This document shows positions 57,747 to 64,000 of a DNA stretch of 64,000 bases, piece by piece. Source of the DNA: Anoxybacillus tengchongensis (GTDB lineage Bacteria > Bacillota > Bacilli > Bacillales > Anoxybacillaceae); NCBI RefSeq assembly GCF_014201585.1, contig NZ_JACHES010000009.1:62001-126000 (forward strand), in the 5' to 3' direction. The stretch's first letter is position 1, and each line of letters starts with the position of its first letter. The notes under the pieces were generated by a model that was given only the letters and a program-made list of their open reading frames with translations, ran no database searches and was not told where the DNA came from. Position numbers and translations under genes: made by a program.

Positions 57747-58397
57747 ATGGACGAACGAAAATGGTTGTTTGATTTGTTGAATGTCGAAGAACAACAGTTA
57801 AGCGAAAAACAATTGAACATTTTACAAGCGGCGATTGAGATGTTTGCGGAAAAAGGGTATGCCGCGACATCGACAAGCGAAATTGCCAAGCGGGCAGGTG
57901 TCGCTGAAGGGACGATTTTTCGCCATTATAAAACGAAAAAAGATTTGTTGTTAGCGATTGTAAAGCCGACGTTATTTCAATCCGTTGCGCCGTTTTTAGC
58001 AAAAAAATTCGTCAAAGATGTGTTTGAAAATGAGTACGAGCATTACGAACAATTTGTGCGCGCTGTTTTTAAAAACAGGTATGAATTTGTGAAAACATAT
58101 TTGCCTGCGATTCGTGTATTGTGGCAAGAGATGGCGTTTCACAGCGATATTAAAGTGCAGTTTCAAACGATTTTTATCAATCACGTGTACGATAAATTTA
58201 AACAAATTGTTGAGCATTTCCAACAAAAAGGGGAACTGGCGTTGTTTCCTCCTGAGACCATTATTCGGTTGACGATCACGACAATTGCCGGTTTTTTATT
58301 GACGCGCTTTATCGTCATGCCTGATTATCCGTGGGATGATGAACAAGAAATGGAACGAACGATTCAGTTTTTGATGAATGGATTGAAGAAAACATGA
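57747..58397 (+). CDS. TetR-family regulator
   Basis: A 216-residue repressor. The helix-turn-helix is at about residues 25-70 ([41 protein letters not shown]), summarised here by its recognition part [19 protein letters not shown]. The C-terminal ligand domain is all-helical. It is the last gene of the ABC operon and probably binds the operator at 55957. The ATG at 57747 is preferred over an overlapping GTG at 57744. Confidence 0.92.
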   Translation: MDERKWLFDLLNVEEQQLSEKQLNILQAAIEMFAEKGYAATSTSEIAKRAGVAEGTIFRHYKTKKDLLLAIVKPTLFQSVAPFLAKKFVKDVFENEYEHYEQFVRAVFKNRYEFVKTYLPAIRVLWQEMAFHSDIKVQFQTIFINHVYDKFKQIVEHFQQKGELALFPPETIIRLTITTIAGFLLTRFIVMPDYPWDDEQEMERTIQFLMNGLKKT

Positions 58398-58425
58398 TAG
58401 AGCGTTTTTCTATCATGTTTTTTTA
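58391..58425 (+). terminator. Terminator of the ABC exporter operon
   Basis: AACATGATAG (58391-58400) pairs with CTATCATGTT (58410-58419), then a T tract. Confidence 0.88.
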
Positions 58426-58443
58426 TTTTTTTTAAAAAAGGTC

Positions 58444-58472
58444 TTGAAAGTCAAAAAAGGTCAAATTATAAT
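58444..58472 (+). promoter_or_regulatory. SigmaA promoter of clpE
   Basis: TTGAAA (58444-58449) and TATAAT (58467-58472) are 17 bases apart. CtsR site 1 fills the spacer. Confidence 0.85.
58449..58465. promoter_or_regulatory. CtsR operator 1
   Basis: AGTCAAA-AAA-GGTCAAA, a heptad repeat with three-base spacing, lies between the -35 and -10 elements of clpE. Confidence 0.85.
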
Positions 58473-58483
58473 AAAGACAGAAA

Positions 58484-58500
58484 GGTCAAATATAGTCAAA
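58484..58500. promoter_or_regulatory. CtsR operator 2
   Basis: GGTCAAA-TAT-AGTCAAA, a consensus CtsR heptad repeat, lies just downstream of the transcription start of clpE. Confidence 0.9.
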
Positions 58501-58521
58501 GTCAAAAGGAGGTTGGTGCCT

Positions 58522-60612
58522 ATGATGTGCCAAGTATGTAAACAAAAACAAGCAAACGTCTTTTTACACGTGCAAGTCAATAACGAAAAACAACAATTAC
58601 ACCTTTGCGATGCGTGCTATGAAAAACAAAAACAACAATTAAAAGTTCCAGCGGGATTCCACTTCGATCGTTTCGACCAATGGTTCTCCGACTTTTTCAC
58701 ACCACTTACAGAACATTCCCATATCCAGCAACAAACAGAGCAAAAACAACCGAAACGAAACGGATTGCTTGACCAATTCGGTCGCAACTTAACACAACTT
58801 GCGAAAGCAGGTCTCATCGATCCTGTTATCGGACGGGATAAAGAAATTGAACGCGTCATCGAAATTTTAAATCGCCGCAATAAAAACAATCCGGTGTTAA
58901 TCGGTGAGCCGGGCGTCGGGAAAACAGCGATCGTCGAAGGATTAGCGCTCAAAATTGTCGAAGGGTCTGTTCCTACGAAATTATTAAATAAAGAAGTGTA
59001 CGTGCTTGACGTCGCATCGTTAGTCGCCAATACAGGCATTCGCGGTCAATTTGAAGAGCGAATGAAACAACTCATTGCTGAATTGCAAGAGCGGAAAAAC
59101 GTCATTTTGTTCATTGACGAAATTCATTTACTTGTCGGTGCTGGTTCAGCCGAAGGTTCAATGGATGCAAGCAACATTTTAAAGCCGACGCTCGCTCGCG
59201 GTGAATTACAAATCATTGGTGCAACAACGTTAAAAGAATATCGCCAAATTGAAAAAGACGCTGCGCTTGAACGTCGCTTCCAGCCTGTCATCGTTCACGA
59301 ACCAACAATCGAACAAGCCATCGACATTTTAAAAGGCATTCAGCCAAAATATGAACAATTCCACCAAGTGAAATATACAGATGAAGCGATTCACGCCTGC
59401 GTCACGTTGTCACATCGCTACATTCAAGACCGCTTCCTTCCTGACAAAGCGATTGACTTGTTAGACGAAGCTGGTTCAAAAGTAAGCTTACAAGCGATGC
59501 CGACAAACAAGGAAGCAATCGAACAACGTCTCGAACAAATAAGAAAAGAAAAAGAAAAAGCCGCGCAAGAAGAAAACTACGAACTCGCGGCGAAATTGCG
59601 CACCGAAGAATTGCAGCTTGAAAAACAATTACAACAAAACGGACAAGCAGAACAACCTATCGTTGATGTTACTCACATTCAACAAATCATTGAAGAAAAA
59701 ACAGGCATTCCAGTTGGCAAATTACAAGCTGATGAACAAGCGAAAATGAAACATTTAGAAGAAAACTTAGCGAAAAAAGTGATCGGTCAAGAAGAAGCGG
59801 TGAAAAAAATCGCAAAAGCGATTCGTCGAAGCCGCGCAGGATTAAAAGCGAAAAACCGTCCGATCGGTTCGTTCTTGTTCGTTGGTCCAACGGGTGTCGG
59901 TAAAACAGAATTGTCCAAAACGCTTGCTGAACAATTGTTCGGTTCGAAAGACGCAATGATTCGGTTAGACATGAGTGAATATATGGAAAAACATGCGGTC
60001 GCAAAACTCATCGGTGCGCCTCCTGGCTACATTGGTCATGAAGAAGCCGGTCAATTAACGGAAAAAGTGCGCCGCAACCCTTACAGCATCATCTTACTTG
60101 ATGAAATGGAAAAAGCCCATCCAGACGTACAACATATGTTCTTACAAATTTTAGAAGACGGTCGTTTAACAGATAGCCAAGGTCGTACTGTCAGCTTTAA
60201 AGATACGGTCATCATTATGACATCGAATGCTGGCACAAACATCGAAGGCGACTTGCTCCAACGTCTCGGTCTATACTTTAAACCGGAATTTTTAAACCGT
60301 CTCGATGCGATTATCGAATTTAAACCGCTTGAAAAAGCGCATATGTTACAAATTGTTGACCTCATGCTTGCGGAGTTGCAACGTACGCTTGCGGAACAAC
60401 ATGTGACGATGACGATTAGCGACAAAGCGAAAGAAAAATTAGCTGAGCTCGGCTATCATCCAACGTTCGGCGCTCGTCCACTCCGCCGCGTCATTCAAGA
60501 ACATGTCGAAGATGAAATTGCCGACGTGTTGCTTGATGAACAAGATGTGCGCACGATCCATATCGATGTAGAAGACGATCGCATCGTCGTTCATGCTGAA
60601 AAAGGCAAATAA
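58522..60612 (+). CDS. ATP-dependent Clp protease ATPase ClpE
   Basis: A 696-residue Hsp100 unfoldase. The N-terminal zinc finger, CQVCKQKQ...CDACYEK, marks ClpE. The first AAA+ module has [13 protein letters not shown] and [13 protein letters not shown]; a short coiled UVR-like region follows (about residues 340-385, [17 protein letters not shown]); the second AAA+ module has [16 protein letters not shown] and [11 protein letters not shown]. It feeds damaged proteins to ClpP after heat stress. The start at 58522 follows AGGAGG; the frame extends back over the CtsR sites and promoter. Two CtsR operators indicate heat induction. Confidence 0.95.
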   Translation: MMCQVCKQKQANVFLHVQVNNEKQQLHLCDACYEKQKQQLKVPAGFHFDRFDQWFSDFFTPLTEHSHIQQQTEQKQPKRNGLLDQFGRNLTQLAKAGLIDPVIGRDKEIERVIEILNRRNKNNPVLIGEPGVGKTAIVEGLALKIVEGSVPTKLLNKEVYVLDVASLVANTGIRGQFEERMKQLIAELQERKNVILFIDEIHLLVGAGSAEGSMDASNILKPTLARGELQIIGATTLKEYRQIEKDAALERRFQPVIVHEPTIEQAIDILKGIQPKYEQFHQVKYTDEAIHACVTLSHRYIQDRFLPDKAIDLLDEAGSKVSLQAMPTNKEAIEQRLEQIRKEKEKAAQEENYELAAKLRTEELQLEKQLQQNGQAEQPIVDVTHIQQIIEEKTGIPVGKLQADEQAKMKHLEENLAKKVIGQEEAVKKIAKAIRRSRAGLKAKNRPIGSFLFVGPTGVGKTELSKTLAEQLFGSKDAMIRLDMSEYMEKHAVAKLIGAPPGYIGHEEAGQLTEKVRRNPYSIILLDEMEKAHPDVQHMFLQILEDGRLTDSQGRTVSFKDTVIIMTSNAGTNIEGDLLQRLGLYFKPEFLNRLDAIIEFKPLEKAHMLQIVDLMLAELQRTLAEQHVTMTISDKAKEKLAELGYHPTFGARPLRRVIQEHVEDEIADVLLDEQDVRTIHIDVEDDRIVVHAEKGK

Positions 60613-60621
60613 AACGGAAAA

Positions 60622-60651
60622 AAGGTGTCCCAAAAGCAAGTGGGGCACCTT
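60622..60651 (+). terminator. Possible terminator after clpE
   Basis: AAGGTGTCCC (60622-60631) pairs with GGGGCACCTT (60642-60651) with one wobble. It lacks a good T run, so it may be weak. Confidence 0.5.
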
Positions 60652-60721
60652 GTCTCGTAATACATACGCGCAATATCTTTATTCCCGTAATATTGTACGT
60701 TTATTGAAGGGAAGCTAAAAA

Positions 60722-61915
60722 TCAAGTAATCTTCCCTTTTAATTGTATGGCTTTGCCTTTTTTCTTAGATGGATAAGTCCATTGAAAAGAAGTGCCCATT
60801 TGTCCTTCTACATTTTGTAATATATTTGTAATATAAACATCCATTTTTTCCATTTCAAGTGTCTTGGTATCATTTTTGAAGACAATAATATAATTTGCCC
60901 AATGAATCCTTGGATCTCCATAGCCTCCAATTCCTGCGTAAGCCCATTGCGCTAATTTCTTATTGAGGTTAGGGAGTTCATTTTCCATTATTTTGTAGAG
61001 ATCGTCATATTGTTCTTTGAGTTTTGTAAAACCTCCAACATCTTGTAATTTTCGAAAAGCTTCTTGTAGTTTTTTATCTTTTATATCTAACACTTCAATA
61101 AAGCTTTCAGCAGTGTACTCGTGGATGGAAACATATGTTGCACTTGATCGTTTGCAACTAAATGTGAATATTTCTTCCGAACGTCTATCTGTCGTAACGG
61201 TAAGTAGAATATCTGTTTTCGGTTGCCCACCGGTTTCAAGTTTTGGGATTTTATTTGTTGCTTTTATTTTTATTATTTTTTCGTTTTTTGATATACCGAT
61301 TAAGTACATGATTTGTTGAAATGTTGGATAAAAATAACCATCTTCTGTTGCACTTGATTGATTCCATTTTTCTACGTTTGACGGATGATTTAAAAGAGAT
61401 ACGATTTGCTTTTCGAAATTTTTTCCTTCCATCGCTTTTCTTTTTCCGATTTTTTCATTTTCTAAGCCTTTTGCTTCTATAAATCGTTCCAGTTCACTCA
61501 AACTCAAAACATCGTCAATAGCTGAATACATCTTTTTCTCTCTAATTTTCCGCTGGTAGCTTAATGCTTGCTGTTGGTTATTGTAACCAAGACCTTCGGG
61601 AAAGACTAAATATATTTTTTTAACATCTTGATTGATTTGTTTAATATGGTATGCATCCCACTGTATTTGTTTTGCGCGATCCGTACGAATTGTTGAAGTC
61701 GTGTGTATTCCCCAAGCTTCACCGTCATCGAAAGTGATAAGATGATCTATTTTAAATTGTTTTTTATCAAGATCAGGGTAACCCGTCTGATAAGGAGTGA
61801 TATTTTCAGCGATATATCCTTCTTGAGAGTAGTTTTCAATTAATGATTTAAGGTTTCTTTTATTTCTTTCTCCGTGTTCTTGTTTTTGTCGATTTTCTTG
61901 TCCCAAATTTCCCAC
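60722..61915 (-). CDS. Type II restriction endonuclease, MspI/BsuFI-like
   Basis: A 397-residue putative endonuclease. Residues about 225-395 resemble R.MspI (CCGG cutter): GGQPKTD (D235) followed by FSCKRSS (K255) fits the MspI active site of Asp, Asn and Lys, with the Asn replaced by Ser253; the C-terminal GTSFQWTYPSKKKGKAIQLKG also matches. The length is close to what I recall for R.BsuFI. The first 160 residues hold a second region, KIDHLITFDDGEAWGIHTTS, that could be a degenerate nuclease or DNA-binding domain. Lower G+C than its neighbours. It follows the methyltransferase gene on the same strand. Specificity CCGG is a prediction. Confidence 0.8.
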   Translation of the reverse strand: MGNLGQENRQKQEHGERNKRNLKSLIENYSQEGYIAENITPYQTGYPDLDKKQFKIDHLITFDDGEAWGIHTTSTIRTDRAKQIQWDAYHIKQINQDVKKIYLVFPEGLGYNNQQQALSYQRKIREKKMYSAIDDVLSLSELERFIEAKGLENEKIGKRKAMEGKNFEKQIVSLLNHPSNVEKWNQSSATEDGYFYPTFQQIMYLIGISKNEKIIKIKATNKIPKLETGGQPKTDILLTVTTDRRSEEIFTFSCKRSSATYVSIHEYTAESFIEVLDIKDKKLQEAFRKLQDVGGFTKLKEQYDDLYKIMENELPNLNKKLAQWAYAGIGGYGDPRIHWANYIIVFKNDTKTLEMEKMDVYITNILQNVEGQMGTSFQWTYPSKKKGKAIQLKGKIT

Positions 61916-61990
61916 TCCTTCTCATTCATCTCTGTTTTTAATTTACCATAAAATGACGTATAATAAAAGAGTAGGTGCTTGTCCTACTCT

Positions 61991-63334
61991 TTATTTAACT
62001 ACAACTTCTTTTTTCTTGTTTATTTGGTTATAAATTGAGTTTAACGTATTCGTCACTTCTTGCCCTAAGGCATAGGCTAATAAAGGGGGAATAGCGTCGC
62101 CAATTTGTTCATAACGATCCTGCTCCGGATCAGAATGGAACTTAACAAATGGTCCCTCGAATATATACCAGTCAGGAAAGCTTTGAAGTCTTGCTGCTTC
62201 TCTTGGGGTTAATCCTCTATGCTGAATAGGGTGTATCATTTCGTCTAAACAATGGGACGTTACCGTAAAGCTCGGGGCATTTTCCCTTAGTCTCCTGTTT
62301 CTTGCGCCATATAATTTATTTGGAAAAAACTTTCTTCTCAAATCTTCTCTATTTTCCGAAATTAATCGTTCGGCGGCCGTTTTCATATTTTCACCTTGAC
62401 GAATGAGTTCCATACGTCTAATCATTTTTTCTCGATGGTTTACGGCTTTATGAGAAGTTAATGTGTTCGGATGAAATGTCAAGTGCTCTGGAAAACCTAA
62501 GGTAATTCCTCTCATTTTAAGTAAGAAATCGCGTCTTTGTTCGCTCATCGTGTAATCTAAAAAATTAAATGTGTATTCTGTTGCTTCTTCTCCCGGATGA
62601 ACTTCAGGCAAATCAAATAAAGCATCTCCTACAGTAACATAAGGAAACATTCGATCAGGTCCGTGAGTTGGGAGTGGGTATCGAAATGTTGCATTGTAAT
62701 CACGATTAATCCCGATTAAAAAGATGCGTTCTCTATTTTGGGGTACACCGTAATCACTTGCCGTTAGAAGGATTTGCTGAGGATCACGACTAGCTAAACA
62801 AAAGGATGTATCATAAGCTGTTGATTCAAACTCATCACAAATGTTTTCAAATACTGATTTACCGTTTGAACGTTTTGAGAATAGTCCTTTTACGTTTTCA
62901 AAAAGAACCATTTTACTATTTACATGGCGAGCAATACGCAAAATATTTAAAAACAAGTCATCCCGTTCATCTCCATCCTCTCTTTTCCCCGCCATAGAGA
63001 AACTTTCACACGGTGCCCCCCCTGTCACAATGTCCACCGAATCCACTCCAAAACGTTGCTTAAGAATTTTTGAGATCAATTCATTCGAGACTTTGTTAAT
63101 ATCTCCATAAATAATAAGAGTACGTTCACTTTTTCTAAAGAATTGTTCAGGATCCTTCATCTCACCAGATAAAAAACTTTCCAAATCAAAAATCTCAGCG
63201 TTATGAGAGGCACTGTATGTTTGAACAGTCCAATAGCTCATCTCAACAGCGATTAATGGCTTTATTCCGCTCCACATAAAGCCGGTTGCTAGTCCACCCG
63301 GTCCAGCAAATAAATCAATGCTTGTATATACCAT
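61991..63334 (-). CDS. DNA (cytosine-5) methyltransferase
   Basis: A 447-residue m5C methyltransferase that would protect host DNA from the neighbouring endonuclease. Motif I is DLFAGPGGLATGF, motif IV GGAPCESFSMAG with the catalytic cysteine, motif VI LFENVKG, motif VIII QNRERIFLIG, motif IX LTPREAARLQSFPD, and motif X GDAIPPLLAYALG. Target recognition lies between VIII and IX. Motif IV has Ala and Glu where GGPPCQ is usual. The ATG at 63334 is preferred: GGAGGTGG lies just upstream, while the longer frame to 63370 has none. AT-rich, probably acquired with the endonuclease. Confidence 0.93.
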   Translation of the reverse strand: MVYTSIDLFAGPGGLATGFMWSGIKPLIAVEMSYWTVQTYSASHNAEIFDLESFLSGEMKDPEQFFRKSERTLIIYGDINKVSNELISKILKQRFGVDSVDIVTGGAPCESFSMAGKREDGDERDDLFLNILRIARHVNSKMVLFENVKGLFSKRSNGKSVFENICDEFESTAYDTSFCLASRDPQQILLTASDYGVPQNRERIFLIGINRDYNATFRYPLPTHGPDRMFPYVTVGDALFDLPEVHPGEEATEYTFNFLDYTMSEQRRDFLLKMRGITLGFPEHLTFHPNTLTSHKAVNHREKMIRRMELIRQGENMKTAAERLISENREDLRRKFFPNKLYGARNRRLRENAPSFTVTSHCLDEMIHPIQHRGLTPREAARLQSFPDWYIFEGPFVKFHSDPEQDRYEQIGDAIPPLLAYALGQEVTNTLNSIYNQINKKKEVVVK

Positions 63335-63437
63335 AGAACCACCTCCATGTAAATGTTTTTTCGAAATCATTTTATCAAATCTTCAACAAAAAATCTCTAC
63401 TTTTATTCGAAGCTTTGCATTCATGTAGATTATAGAT

Positions 63438-63466
63438 GTAAAAAAACTGCCGCAAAGGGCAGTTAT
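63438..63466 (-). terminator. Terminator of the chemoreceptor gene at the right edge
   Basis: AACTGCC (63444-63450) and GGCAGTT (63457-63463) pair; on the minus strand a run of T residues follows. Confidence 0.85.
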
Positions 63467-64000
63467 AAAAGCTTCGTCAATTTATCTGTAATTTTCACCA
63501 TATGTTGCTGCACTTGATGAAGTTCGTCAATCGCTTCGGTGCTATTGTTTATTTTTTCAGCGACTTCTTCGAGCATATGAACCATTTCTAACACCGAGCT
63601 TGTAATGTGATTGAGCTGTTCAGAAATATCTTCTGCGGATGTTTTGCTTTTTTCTGCCATTTTGCGCACTTCTTCTGCGACGATCGCAAAACCGCGTCCG
63701 TGTTCGCCAGCGCGAGCGGCTTCAATGGCAGCATTTAATCCGAGCAAGTTGGATTGCATCGCAATGTCTTTCACAAACGAAATGACCGATTGGATTTGTT
63801 CGGTACTTTTGCTTACGCGTTCGGCTTTTTGGCTTAGTAGTTGAAGATGTTCATGAATCAGTTGCGACGTTTGATGAATATCGTTCGTGCTCGCATTCAT
63901 TTCTTCTAGCAAACTTGCAAACTCTTCATTTAACGTGTTTTGACGGTCAGTAACATCGGTGGCAAGTTTGAAGATTGCTTCTACTTCACCGGTGTCGTTT
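63463..64000 (-). CDS. PAS-containing chemoreceptor, partial at window edge
   Basis: The 3' part of a methyl-accepting protein, at least 179 residues, that enters from beyond base 64000. The first visible residues, [21 protein letters not shown], read as the end of a PAS domain, followed by a short signalling domain with the hairpin tip [34 protein letters not shown]. No membrane segment is visible, so it is probably a soluble, energy- or redox-sensing receptor. The true start lies outside the window; internal methionines such as the one at 63912 are not the start. Confidence 0.88.
   Translation of the reverse strand, partial: NDTGEVEAIFKLATDVTDRQNTLNEEFASLLEEMNASTNDIHQTSQLIHEHLQLLSQKAERVSKSTEQIQSVISFVKDIAMQSNLLGLNAAIEAARAGEHGRGFAIVAEEVRKMAEKSKTSAEDISEQLNHITSSVLEMVHMLEEVAEKINNSTEAIDELHQVQQHMVKITDKLTKLL

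Overview
The window looks like the chromosome of a moderately thermophilic Bacillaceae species, most likely Anoxybacillus or a close Geobacillus-type relative. The reasons are purine-rich AGGAGG-type ribosome binding sites, intermediate base composition, and gene sets typical of the family: LutABC, the Mtn methionine salvage genes, ClpE with CtsR sites, sporulation-type kinases, and S-box, L-box and yybP-ykoY riboswitches. I saw no rRNA, tRNA, transposase, CRISPR array or intact prophage.

Layout. 1-4900: envelope or spore glycosylation genes (GT4, HipA-like kinase, DUF6044 membrane protein, GT2). 4884-11448: MFS exporter, membrane histidine kinase, cationic amino acid permease, TerC-type exporter behind a manganese riboswitch, ferritin, DnaD-domain protein. 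11460-17256: glycolate oxidase GlcD/GlcF with a CdaR-type regulator, and a membrane chemoreceptor. 17359-24704: a LacI-controlled disaccharide phosphorolysis cluster (GH65 phosphorylase, beta-phosphoglucomutase, binding protein and two permeases, no ATPase). 24668-26425: small unknown genes, DUF3905 and a NYN-domain protein. 26561-34029: a B12-binding radical SAM protein and the complete L-lactate system (lutP, lutR, lutABC). 34065-38345: a possible interspersed structured repeat, a multi-PAS kinase, and a soluble globin-like/CZB chemoreceptor. 38337-49744: methylthioribose salvage in two S-box units: minus strand mtnK-mtnA plus a ribose-type ABC transporter, plus strand mtnW-X-B-D, with mtnU and mtnE between them. 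49735-52745: EamA transporter, ZIP metal transporter and a third kinase. 52917-54098: a DUF3800 gene with a divergent candidate small RNA. 54100-60651: lysine permease behind an L-box, ABC exporter with TetR regulator, and clpE. 60722-63334: a type II restriction-modification pair (MspI-like endonuclease and m5C methyltransferase). 63463-64000: 3' part of a PAS/chemoreceptor gene that runs off the end.

How it works together. Much of the window is carbon and sulfur scavenging: a glucosyl disaccharide is imported and phosphorolysed, lactate and glycolate are oxidised, and methylthioribose is imported and recycled to methionine. Regulation is visible in the DNA: paired LacI operators plus an intragenic third, LutR sites on both lut promoters, two S-boxes, one L-box, one Mn riboswitch, two CtsR sites and a TetR operator. 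The least explained parts are the divergent RNA beside DUF3800, the cassette of three overlapping tiny genes, the repeat after lutC, and the ABC transporter inside the methylthioribose operon.
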